Assembly (NCBI RefSeq): GCF_014645815.1
Contig: NZ_BMML01000014.1
Span: 62,001-126,000 of the forward strand
Source: Streptomyces fuscichromogenes
GTDB lineage: Bacteria > Actinomycetota > Actinomycetes > Streptomycetales > Streptomycetaceae
Direction of reading: 5' to 3'
Length of the DNA: 64,000 nucleotides
Each line of letters starts with the position of its first letter. Positions within the stretch are counted from its first letter, which is position 1. This document shows positions 18,252 to 25,601 of this stretch, one piece after another. The notes beneath the pieces are model-generated. The model was not told the DNA's origin, did not search any database, and worked only from the letters and a program-made list of their open reading frames with translations. The position numbers were made by a program, and so were the translations under genes.

Positions 18252-19653
18252 GGGTCACCTCCACCTGTCCCGCGCCGACCTGGAGAACCAGCGAGAGCAT
18301 CCCCGCGTTCTTCGCACCGCTCGTCGGCGGCAGCGTCACGTCCCTGCGCTTGCCCGGCTCCACGTCCACGTCCTTCTTGTCCTCACCGGGCAACCGGATG
18401 TCGCCCAACCCCACGTCGATACTCATCCGCACGGTCGTGTCCGCCGGTACGACGATCTTCAGCTGTCCCGCGGCCACCTCGGCCGACGTCGACACCGTCT
18501 GTCCCTTGGCGATGCGTATGTGCGTCAGGTCCAGCGTGGCCACTCCCGTCCCGAGCTTGTACGCGGCCGGCACCTCCGCCGCCGTGGCCGGGGTCCAGGA
18601 CGCCCGCGTCCAGTGGGTGCCGATGTCGGACGGCAGGGCCGACGCACCCGCGAGCAGTGCCGCCGTGACGAGCGCCAGGAACAGCGAGCCGGCTCCCGTG
18701 CGGCCCAGGAACGAGCTGACCGCCGTACCCACGCCGAACACGATCAGCGCGGCGGCCAGGCCGCTCTGGAGGCTCGTGCCCAGCGGGTGGGTGTTCCACG
18801 TCAGACCTGTGCCCAGGGCGCCCGCCACCAGGGCGAGCAGGAAGATCCAGCCGCCGATCCAGTGCGGTCCGCGCGGCTTCGGCGGCGCGCTCTGCCGGGC
18901 GCCTGCGTTCTGGCCGTGGACCCACGGGGTGCTCAGCCGGACGTCGAGCCCCGGGGTGTTGCGGCCGCGCACGTCGGCCGGGCCCCACAGATAGCCGGTG
19001 CCTCCGACATGCGTGCCGTCCTTGACGATCGGGTCGCGCCACCACGAGGGGTAGGAGATCGGGATCGGCGGCGCCTGGGCCTCCGGCGGGGCGTCGGCGA
19101 CGGCCTGCGCGGACAGCGGGTCGGGGTCGGGGGCGCCGCGGCGCCGCGACCAGTACCCGGCGCCGGCCAGCAGCACGGAGAGGACGACGGCGAACGCCAG
19201 CACCTGGCCGTTCCTGAGCATCGTCAGCAGCACTCCGCAGCCGACCAGCGCGAACAGCACGGCCGCCAGGGCCTGCCCGTCGACCCGGCCGGTCAGCAGC
19301 TTGCGGACCTCGTTCTCCTCGTCGTCCTCGTACGGCACGAAGAGCCAGGCGAAGCCGTAGAAGAGCAGGCCGATGCCGCCGGTCGCGGCCAGCACGGCCA
19401 AGGTGATGCGGAAGATCACCGGGTCCAGGTCGGTGTGGCGCCCGAGCCCCGCGCACACGCCCGCGATCACCTTGTGCCGGCGGTCGCGCCGGAACCGGGG
19501 GGAGGCCGCGTCGACGGCTTCCGCGCCGGCGTCGGCCCCCGCGGCGGACGTCCCCGTCGCGGCGGGCGCGGCATCCGACGGCCCGGTGCCCGCAGCGGGC
19601 CGCGGGCCGGAGCCGGGTCCCGGACCCGTCGCGGCGTGCTCGTGATCTGTCAT
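18238..19653 (-). CDS. PspC-domain membrane protein
   Basis: A 471-residue protein. After a Gly/Ala/Pro-rich N-terminus of about 55 residues comes a PspC domain (KVIAGVCAGLGRHTDLDPVIFRITLAVLAATGGIGLLFYGFAWLFVP). Several further hydrophobic segments follow, and the C-terminal domain is beta-rich (GVATLDLTHIRIAKGQTVSTSAEVAAGQ, DTTVRMSIDVGLGDIRL), resembling the LiaF/DUF2154-type envelope-stress module. PspC proteins sense membrane damage. It is divergent from a histidine kinase that itself begins with a PspC domain, so the locus looks like an envelope-stress circuit. Confidence 0.9.
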   Translation of the reverse strand: MTDHEHAATGPGPGSGPRPAAGTGPSDAAPAATGTSAAGADAGAEAVDAASPRFRRDRRHKVIAGVCAGLGRHTDLDPVIFRITLAVLAATGGIGLLFYGFAWLFVPYEDDEENEVRKLLTGRVDGQALAAVLFALVGCGVLLTMLRNGQVLAFAVVLSVLLAGAGYWSRRRGAPDPDPLSAQAVADAPPEAQAPPIPISYPSWWRDPIVKDGTHVGGTGYLWGPADVRGRNTPGLDVRLSTPWVHGQNAGARQSAPPKPRGPHWIGGWIFLLALVAGALGTGLTWNTHPLGTSLQSGLAAALIVFGVGTAVSSFLGRTGAGSLFLALVTAALLAGASALPSDIGTHWTRASWTPATAAEVPAAYKLGTGVATLDLTHIRIAKGQTVSTSAEVAAGQLKIVVPADTTVRMSIDVGLGDIRLPGEDKKDVDVEPGKRRDVTLPPTSGAKNAGMLSLVLQVGAGQVEVTRAAA

Positions 19654-19852
19654 GAGTCAATGGTGACGGCCGCGCCGCCGCGACGGCAGTCGGGATGACC
19701 CTGGCCGAACCCTGAGATCGGCCCCGAGACCGGACCGGGAAGCGTTCGAACGGCGCCGCGCCGCCCCGCCGCCAGGGGAAAACCGAAGATCAGGGGAGTC
19801 TCGGGGGTCCACCCTGATGCTCCGCGCCTGCGGGCGTGTGAACATCGATGGC

Positions 19853-21145
19853 ATGCCGGAAGCCGCAGCAGTGCCCCTCGACGACCCATGGCCGCCGCGC
19901 AAGCTCTACCGCAGCAGCGACGGCCGCTGGCTCGGCGGAGTGGCGCGAGGCCTCGCCGGGCATCTCGGCCTGCCCGTCGTCTGGGTGCGGCTCGTCTTCG
20001 TCGGTCTGTTCACGGCCAACGGCCTCGGCGCCCTGCTGTACGCCGCGTTCTGGTTCTTCGTCCCCCTCGGCGTCGGCGGGGTCGGGGGCCAGAAGCCACC
20101 GTCCCTGGTCGCCACCGAGACCTCGGCGGACGGCCGCCGCAGACTCGTCGCCCGCAAACCGGACAGGGGCCAGATCGTCGCCCTGCTCCTCATGGTCGTC
20201 GTGTCCATGGTGTTCGTGGGCAGCGTCAACCTGACCAGCGGTGCCAAGGCCTACCTCCTTCCCGCGGTCCTGGTCGCCGCCGGTGTCGCCCTCGTCTGGC
20301 GCCAGGCGGACAACGCCCGCCGGGCCCGCTGGGTCGAGGTCGGCAGCCGACGCCGTACGCTCACCCTGCTGCGCGCGGGTGTCGGTGTCCTGCTCGTCAC
20401 CGCGGGCGTCTCGGGCGTCTTCGTCATGAAGGGCTCCGCCGCGCACATCGGCGCGGTGCTCCAGGCGGCTCTCGCCGTGCTCGTCGGCATCACGCTGCTC
20501 GCCGGCCCGTATCTGGTGCGGATGACCCAGGACCTCTCCGAGGAGCGGCTGATGCGCATCCGTGCCCAGGAGCGCGCCGAGGTCGCCGCCCATGTCCACG
20601 ACTCCGTGCTGCACACCCTCACCCTGATCCAGCGCAACGCGGAGAACGCGGGCGAGGTGCGCCGCCTGGCCCGTGCCCAGGAGCGCGACCTGCGCACCTG
20701 GCTCTACAAGCCCGAGGGCACCGGCAAGGACGAGGCCGACGAGCCCAGCACCCTCGCCGAGGCGGTCCGGCGCAACGCGGCGGAGGTGGAGGACAAGCAC
20801 GGCGTCCCCATCGAGGTCGTGGTGGTCGGGGACTGCCCGCTCGACGAGCGGACGGGCGCGCAGATGCAGGCCGCGCGCGAGGCGATGGTCAACGCGGCCA
20901 AGTACGGTGGCGAGGGCGGCGCCGTCCAGGTCTACGCCGAAGTCGAGGGCAGGACGGTCTTCGTGTCCGTCCGCGACCGCGGTCCCGGCTTCGACCTCGA
21001 CTCGATACCCGCCGACCGGATGGGTGTCAGAGAATCGGTCATCGGCCGCATGGAGCGTCACGGCGGCACGGCACGGCTGCGGTCCGTGCCGGGCGGCGGC
21101 ACGGAGGTCGAGCTGGAGATGGAGAGGGCGGAGAAGACGTCATGA
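19853..21145 (+). CDS. PspC-domain sensor histidine kinase
   Basis: A 430-residue membrane kinase. The PspC domain (KLYRSSDGRWLGGVARGLAGHLGL, about 17-75) is followed by further hydrophobic segments to about residue 225. The H-box HVHDSVLHTLTLIQ has the phospho-acceptor His249 (HisKA_3 type), and the HATPase domain contains EAMVNAAKYGG, DRGPGFD and GGTEVELEM. ATG at 19853 is preferred; an in-frame ATG at 19817 is possible. It overlaps the response regulator by ATGA. It should sense envelope disturbance through PspC and phosphorylate the regulator. Confidence 0.93.
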   Translation: MPEAAAVPLDDPWPPRKLYRSSDGRWLGGVARGLAGHLGLPVVWVRLVFVGLFTANGLGALLYAAFWFFVPLGVGGVGGQKPPSLVATETSADGRRRLVARKPDRGQIVALLLMVVVSMVFVGSVNLTSGAKAYLLPAVLVAAGVALVWRQADNARRARWVEVGSRRRTLTLLRAGVGVLLVTAGVSGVFVMKGSAAHIGAVLQAALAVLVGITLLAGPYLVRMTQDLSEERLMRIRAQERAEVAAHVHDSVLHTLTLIQRNAENAGEVRRLARAQERDLRTWLYKPEGTGKDEADEPSTLAEAVRRNAAEVEDKHGVPIEVVVVGDCPLDERTGAQMQAAREAMVNAAKYGGEGGAVQVYAEVEGRTVFVSVRDRGPGFDLDSIPADRMGVRESVIGRMERHGGTARLRSVPGGGTEVELEMERAEKTS

Positions 21146-21855
21146 GCGACGCGACCGAGGCGAACGGCACGACGGAGAGCGCGGGGACGGCCGGCCGTCG
21201 GGTGCGTGTGGTCCTCGTCGACGACCACCGGATGTTCCGGACCGGCGTCCAGGCCGAGATCGGCCAGACCGAGCAGACCGGCGTCGAGGTGGTCGGCGAG
21301 GCCGCCGACGTCGACCAGGCGGTCTCGGTGATCACCGCGACCCGGCCCGAGGTGGTCCTCCTCGATGTGCACCTGCCGGGCGGCGGCGGGGTCGAAGTAC
21401 TGCGCCGGTGCGCCCCGTTGATGGCGGACGCCGAGCGGCCGGTGCGCTTCCTCGCGCTGTCCGTGTCGGACGCGGCCGAGGACGTGATCGGCGTGATCCG
21501 GGGCGGTGCCCGCGGCTACGTCACCAAGACGATCACCGGCACCGACCTCGTCGACTCGGTCTTCCGGGTCCAGGAGGGCGACGCCGTCTTCTCCCCACGG
21601 CTCGCGGGGTTCGTCCTGGACGCCTTCGCCTCCACCGACGCCCCGCCGGTCGACGAGGACCTCGACCGACTCACCCAGCGCGAGCGGGAGGTGCTGCGCC
21701 TGATCGCCCGCGGCTACGCCTACAAGGAGATCGCCAAGCAGCTGTTCATCTCCGTCAAGACGGTCGAGTCCCATGTGTCGGCGGTCCTGCGGAAGCTGCA
21801 GCTGTCGAACCGGCACGAGCTGACCCGCTGGGCGACGGCGCGCCGCCTGGTCTGA
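21142..21855 (+). CDS. NarL/LuxR-family response regulator
   Basis: A 237-residue regulator with a receiver domain (VVLVDDHRMFRTGV, phospho-Asp75 in LLDVHLPGG, Lys in YVTKTI) and a C-terminal LuxR HTH (LTQREREVLRLIARGYAYKEIAKQLFISVKTVESHVS). ATG overlaps the kinase stop, so expression is coupled. Targets are unknown; the divergent PspC operon is a plausible one. Confidence 0.95.
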   Translation: MSDATEANGTTESAGTAGRRVRVVLVDDHRMFRTGVQAEIGQTEQTGVEVVGEAADVDQAVSVITATRPEVVLLDVHLPGGGGVEVLRRCAPLMADAERPVRFLALSVSDAAEDVIGVIRGGARGYVTKTITGTDLVDSVFRVQEGDAVFSPRLAGFVLDAFASTDAPPVDEDLDRLTQREREVLRLIARGYAYKEIAKQLFISVKTVESHVSAVLRKLQLSNRHELTRWATARRLV

Positions 21856-21869
21856 GCCGGGCCCGGGAC

Positions 21870-22928
21870 TCACACGACCCGCGTGGCCCCCGCGAACGGC
21901 ATCTCGTCGATCGGGGCGATCCGTACCGGGGCCGACGGGTTGGGCGCGTGGATCATCTGTCCGTTGCCGATGTAGATGCCGACGTGACTGATGCCCGAGT
22001 AGAAGAACACCAGGTCGCCGGGTTGCAGTTCGGAGCGGGACACGCGCTGCCCGGCGTTGATCTGGGCGTAGGTGGTGCGGGGGATGGAGACGCCTGCGGA
22101 GCGGTAGGCGGCCTGGGCGAGGCCCGAGCAGTCGAAGGCGTCGGGACCGGTCGCGCCCCAGACGTAGGGGCTGCCGAGCTTCGAGTAGGCGTACGCGACG
22201 GCGGCCGCGGCGCGGGAGTCAGGGGCGGCGACGCTGCCGGCGGCCAGCGGGACGCGGGCGTCCGGCGCGGAACGCGAGGCACGTCCGGTGCCGTCGTCCG
22301 CCGTCACCGCCGCCCGCTGCCCCGGCGAGAGCTGTGACAGCAGCCGCCGGGCCTCGCCGAGCTTGCCGGTGACGGCGGCCTTCTGCTGCTTCAGCTCGGC
22401 CTGCCGGGACCGCAGCGAGGTCAGTTCCAGATGCGCCGCGCCGCGCAACTGCTCGATCTCCCGCAGCTGCCCGCGCACCCGCGCCACCGCACCGGCCTGC
22501 CGGTCGCCGGCCCGTTCGGCGAACGCCGCGTCGTCCAGGTACCGGTCGGGGTCGCTGGACAGCGCCAGCTGCCAGGCCGGGTCGATGCCGCCGTCGCGGT
22601 ACTGCGCGGCCGCTATCGAACCGAGCGCGTCCCGGGCGGAGTTGAACTTCGCCTGGGCGCGGGCCGTCTCGTCCTGCAGCGACCTGAGCCGCCGCTGGGC
22701 CGTGTCGGCCCTGTCCCTCGCTCCGTCGTACTTCTGGGTGGCCGTCTCGGCCTCCTGGTACAGCTGGTCCACCTTGGCCTTCACCTGCGCCGGTGTCAGT
22801 TGCGGCTCGGCGATTCCGGTTCCTTCGAAAGCCGTCGCGGTGGCCGCGCCCGCCAGGGCGAGGGTGGCGGCCGTGCGGGCCGTGTTGCCGCTGAGCGAGC
22901 GCTGTCGGGGCTTGCGGTGCGCTGCCAC
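21870..22928 (-). CDS. Secreted NlpC/P60 peptidoglycan endopeptidase with coiled coil (1)
   Basis: A 352-residue exported hydrolase. GTG at 22928 starts a Sec-type N-terminus (HRKPRQRSL, Ala-rich core). Residues about 45-200 are long charged helices, a coiled coil like that of RipA-type enzymes. The C-terminal NlpC/P60 domain has Cys267 (FDCSGLAQ), His315 (SHVGIYIG) and His327 (MIHAPN). It cleaves D-Glu/meso- or LL-DAP bonds in stem peptides during growth or division. The promoter and a 16-bp hairpin leader lie upstream. A paralogue follows at 23977-25107. Confidence 0.93.
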   Translation of the reverse strand: MAAHRKPRQRSLSGNTARTAATLALAGAATATAFEGTGIAEPQLTPAQVKAKVDQLYQEAETATQKYDGARDRADTAQRRLRSLQDETARAQAKFNSARDALGSIAAAQYRDGGIDPAWQLALSSDPDRYLDDAAFAERAGDRQAGAVARVRGQLREIEQLRGAAHLELTSLRSRQAELKQQKAAVTGKLGEARRLLSQLSPGQRAAVTADDGTGRASRSAPDARVPLAAGSVAAPDSRAAAAVAYAYSKLGSPYVWGATGPDAFDCSGLAQAAYRSAGVSIPRTTYAQINAGQRVSRSELQPGDLVFFYSGISHVGIYIGNGQMIHAPNPSAPVRIAPIDEMPFAGATRVV

Positions 22929-22977
22929 CTGGACTGTCCCGTCCTTTCGTACGACCGCGGGAGAGCGCGGATTGCGC

Positions 22978-23020
22978 GTCCGGCGGCGGCCCGCACAGGG
23001 GGAACGGGCCGCCGCCGGAC
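22978..23020 (-). promoter_or_regulatory. Long hairpin in the 5' UTR of the first P60 gene
   Basis: A perfect 16-bp stem, GTCCGGCGGCGGCCCG with CGGGCCGCCGCCGGAC, around an 11-nt loop, 50 nt before the GTG. It is stronger than most terminators here, lacks a U-tract and could act as an attenuator, stability element or protein/RNA target. It does not match the ydaO consensus. Confidence 0.6.
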
Positions 23021-23091
23021 ATTCTCGGCGGTGGTGTCCGACTGCCGCCCTTGGCCTGGACGGCGGTGGGGAGTCGGTCACCTGGGGGAGG

Positions 23092-23121
23092 ACGCTAGGC
23101 CCGGGTGTGTCGGCCGGGTAA
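23092..23121 (-). promoter_or_regulatory. Promoter of the first P60 gene
   Basis: TAGCGT (-10) and TTACCC (-35) with 18-bp spacing. The -35 box lies in one arm of the inverted repeat CGGGTAACG (23115-23123) / CGTTACCCG (23151-23159). The second P60 gene uses the same -10 hexamer. Confidence 0.55.
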
Positions 23122-23140
23122 CGCGATGCACGGAATTGGC

Positions 23141-23156
23141 GTGACCGGATCGTTAC
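23141..23156. promoter_or_regulatory. MtrA-like box upstream of the first P60 promoter
   Basis: Read on the minus strand, GTAAC-N6-GTCAC resembles the tandem GTAAC repeats bound by MtrA, a regulator of cell-wall hydrolase genes in actinobacteria. It lies about 20 bp upstream of the -35 box. Confidence 0.35.
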
Positions 23157-23342
23157 CCGACGGTATGTGAACGGGATTCCGGTCCGGAGCCGTCGGCTTC
23201 CCGGGGCGGGATGACCGAAGGGACGGTTCCGGGGCTGGCGGGGGGCACGGGGTGCTATGGGGTGCATATATGCGGTGCGCCGGGCGTGAAGGGAGGGGCC
23301 GGTGACCGGCGCCCCGGACGGCCCTGATTAGGCTCCGGGGCC

Positions 23343-23696
23343 ATGGACGTACTCATCCATCTCTTCGTCGGCCTGCACATCATCGGCATCGCCGCGCTCC
23401 TCGGCGGCTTCCTCACCCAGATGAAGGCGATGGGCCAGGGCACGGCCCGGTTCGTCCCCGGGATGCTGCACGGCGCTTTCACCATGCTCGCGACCGGCGT
23501 GATCCTGGTCGGTCTCAACGAGGCCGACGGCCACCACGTCAACACCGTCAAGATCGGCCTGAAGCTCGCCCTGCTGATCGTGATCCTCGGGCTCGTCTAT
23601 GTGAAGCGGGACGACGAGAAGGTGGAGAAGGGCGCATTCGGCCTGGTGGGCCTGCTCACGGTGGTGAACATCTTCATCGCCGTCCTGTGGACGTGA
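23343..23696 (+). CDS. Conserved small integral membrane protein
   Basis: A 117-residue protein with four predicted helices: LIHLFVGLHIIGIAALLGGFL, MLHGAFTMLATGVILVGL, IGLKLALLIVILGLVYV and GLVGLLTVVNIFIAVLW. His residues in helices 1 and 2 recall small heme- or quinone-linked membrane proteins, but no family function is known. No Shine-Dalgarno is visible. A TAGGCT -10 box at 23329-23334 ends 8 bp before the ATG, so the mRNA is probably leaderless. It sits alone between two P60 genes on the other strand. Confidence 0.85.
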   Translation: MDVLIHLFVGLHIIGIAALLGGFLTQMKAMGQGTARFVPGMLHGAFTMLATGVILVGLNEADGHHVNTVKIGLKLALLIVILGLVYVKRDDEKVEKGAFGLVGLLTVVNIFIAVLWT

Positions 23697-23900
23697 TCCT
23701 CGGCCGCCCTTCCTGAGGCCGGCACGGGCTTTCGCCACCGCGCCGGCCGCCGCCGGCGCCACCCGGGACACGGCGTCCGCCCCCGCCAGGGAGGGCCGGC
23801 CGCGGCACGGACGGGGCACGCGCGCGTGCGACCCGAAAACCGCGCGGTCGCGCGACAGGGACGCGAACACGCGCGGTGGGCCGCGGGCCGACACGGGCCG

Positions 23901-23940
23901 AGGTGAGCCGACTCGGGGCGAGGTGAGCCGACTCGGGGCG
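23901..23940. repeat. Perfect 20-bp tandem duplication
   Basis: AGGTGAGCCGACTCGGGGCG occurs twice in direct succession, shortly after the second P60 gene's stop (convergent side). The 23697-23976 gap otherwise holds only GC-rich sequence with short inverted repeats. Confidence 0.8.
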
Positions 23941-23976
23941 CCGCGGGGCGTCAGGGGTGGTGGGCGTCCTGGTGGA

Positions 23977-25107
23977 TCAGGCCGGGCGGACCACGCTGTG
24001 GATGATGGACTCGCCTCCGTAGTAGATGGACTCCTCCCGGACGTATGCGCCGGGCTTCGGGGCGTGGATCATCATGCCGTCGCCGATGTAGATGCCGACG
24101 TGGCTGACGTCGTCGTAGAAGAAGACCAGGTCGCCGGGCCGGGCGTCGGCGAGGGGGACGGCGGTGCCCGCGTTCACCTGGTCGTAGGTGGTGCGTGGCA
24201 GGGAGACGCCCGCGGCCTTCCAGGCGGCCTGGGAGAGCCCGGAGCAGTCGTAGGAGCCGGGGCCGGTGGCGCCCCAGACGTACGGCTTGCCGATCTGCGC
24301 GCGGGCGAAGGCGATCGCCTTGGCGGCCTTCGTGGCATAGGCCGAGCCGGAGGCGGAACCGGTCGACGCCGAGGACGACGACGTCTCCTGGTCCGCTGCC
24401 GCGGCCTGCTGCTTCGCCAGCTCCGCCGCCTTGCGGGCGGCCGCCTCCTCCTGTCGCTTCTCGATCGCCGCCAGCCGGGCCTTCTCGGCGGCCGTCAGCT
24501 GCGACAGCAGCTCCCGCGCGGAGGCCAGCTTCGTCTGGACGGTGGTCTTGGCGGTCTTGAGGTCGTCCTGCGTCTCGGTGAGCGTCTCCAGGCTCCGGGC
24601 GGCCTCCTGGCGCTTCTCCATGGTCGCGGACTGCTGCGTGACGTAGTCGTCGACCGCGCCCTTCTGGCGCGAGGTCAGCCGGCTCATCAGCTGTGTCTGG
24701 TCGAAGTAGTCCTGGGGACTGTCCGCGAGCAGGAAGGTCGCCGTGTCGGGGGCGGCGGCCCCGGTCCGGTACTGGGCCGCGGCGAACGAACCCAGTTCCG
24801 CACGCGCCGTGTTCAGCCGGTCCGTGCGCCGGGCGACGTCGTCGAGCAGGGTGTCGACCTGCTTGCGCTGCTTGCCGGTCCGCTCCTTGGCCGCGTTGTA
24901 CTTCTCGGTCGCCGACTCGGCCTGCCGGTAGAGGGCGTCGACCTTCTTCTCGACCTCCTCCAGGCTCGGCTTGCCGTCCTCGGGAGGCGCGGCCTCGGCC
25001 GTCTGGGAGAACAGGGCCATGGAGGTGAGGGCGGCGGTGGCCAGCGCGGGGGTGCGTATGCCCGCCGCGCGCGTTCCTGACGGCCGGGACTTGCGGTGCG
25101 ACGCCAA
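23977..25107 (-). CDS. Secreted NlpC/P60 peptidoglycan endopeptidase with coiled coil (2)
   Basis: A 376-residue paralogue of the previous hydrolase. TTG at 25107 is chosen for AAGGAG nine bases upstream and because it gives the same SHRKSRPSG start as the paralogue. A signal peptide ends near AEAAP, residues about 45-230 form a coiled coil, an Ala/Ser-rich linker follows, and the NlpC/P60 domain has Cys288, His336 and His348. It should cut peptidoglycan stem peptides outside the membrane. The 5' UTR of about 220 nt contains a c-di-AMP riboswitch, linking wall hydrolysis to this second messenger. Confidence 0.94.
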   Translation of the reverse strand: MASHRKSRPSGTRAAGIRTPALATAALTSMALFSQTAEAAPPEDGKPSLEEVEKKVDALYRQAESATEKYNAAKERTGKQRKQVDTLLDDVARRTDRLNTARAELGSFAAAQYRTGAAAPDTATFLLADSPQDYFDQTQLMSRLTSRQKGAVDDYVTQQSATMEKRQEAARSLETLTETQDDLKTAKTTVQTKLASARELLSQLTAAEKARLAAIEKRQEEAAARKAAELAKQQAAAADQETSSSSASTGSASGSAYATKAAKAIAFARAQIGKPYVWGATGPGSYDCSGLSQAAWKAAGVSLPRTTYDQVNAGTAVPLADARPGDLVFFYDDVSHVGIYIGDGMMIHAPKPGAYVREESIYYGGESIIHSVVRPA

Positions 25108-25127
25108 CGGAGGCGACTCCTTCCACG

Positions 25128-25262
25128 TTCCGCCTACCGAGTTAGCTGTCGGGTTCGGGCGGGTGGTTCGGAAGGGTTGCCCTACGGTCCGCTCCCCGGA
25201 GGGGAGTCGGGACCGATTCACCCCGGGATCGGTGTGGGTCCCCGGCTCCGGATGCGCTGCGG
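25128..25262 (-). promoter_or_regulatory. c-di-AMP riboswitch (ydaO/yuaA type)
   Basis: On the minus strand the leader contains, in order, GGAGCCGGGGACCCAC, GGGGTGAATCGGTCC, GTAGGGCAACCC, then CGAACCCGACAGCTAAC and CGGTAGGCG. These are the conserved blocks of the actinobacterial ydaO motif, including the diagnostic CAGCTAAC. It ends just before the AAGGAG of the P60 gene. Riboswitches of this class bind c-di-AMP and in actinobacteria often precede wall-hydrolase genes, where the ligand lowers expression. The exact 5' boundary is approximate. Confidence 0.9.
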
Positions 25263-25332
25263 CGCCCCGGACTCGGCGGAGGCCGTGCGGCCCGGCGATG
25301 TTCGCCGGTGGGGGTCGTACGGCCTGTCCGGC

Positions 25333-25362
25333 ACGCTAACCAACTCGTGTGGCCTCTGTGAA
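25333..25362 (-). promoter_or_regulatory. Promoter of the riboswitch-controlled P60 gene
   Basis: TAGCGT (-10) and TTCACA (-35) with 18-bp spacing, giving a start near 25326 and a 5' UTR long enough for the whole riboswitch. The sequence between this and pcrA (25363-25569) shows no gene. Confidence 0.6.
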
Positions 25363-25569
25363 GGTTGATGTGCGATATGCCCGATACATTTTCGTGACCT
25401 TGTTGTGAGCGCTCGTTCTGGCGGGGTTATTCGGTAGGGAACGGGTTGTTTGTGTCGATGGGTGCCGGTGGCTCGTGGTGGGCGCGTGCGGCCCGGTGGT
25501 GCGCGTCGACCTGCCGTGACGGAGTGGAAGCGGTCGGTCACCCGGGCGAGTTTTCGGGGTGGCGGCCGG

Positions 25570-25592
25570 TTGTCGGTGGGGCGCCCTAGACT
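25570..25592 (+). promoter_or_regulatory. DNA-damage (PafBC/RecA-independent) type promoter of pcrA
   Basis: TTGTCGGTG, 8 bp, TAGACT matches TTGTCRGTG-N8-TANNNT at every defined position. The -10 box ends 9 bp before the ATG. Confidence 0.7.
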
Positions 25593-25601
25593 CGGAGAGC
25601 G

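Noticed and set aside
22929..23090. Second c-di-AMP riboswitch before the first P60 gene
   Set aside because: The conserved GGGGTGAA, CAGCTAAC and GGTAGGCG blocks are absent; only a simple long hairpin is seen.
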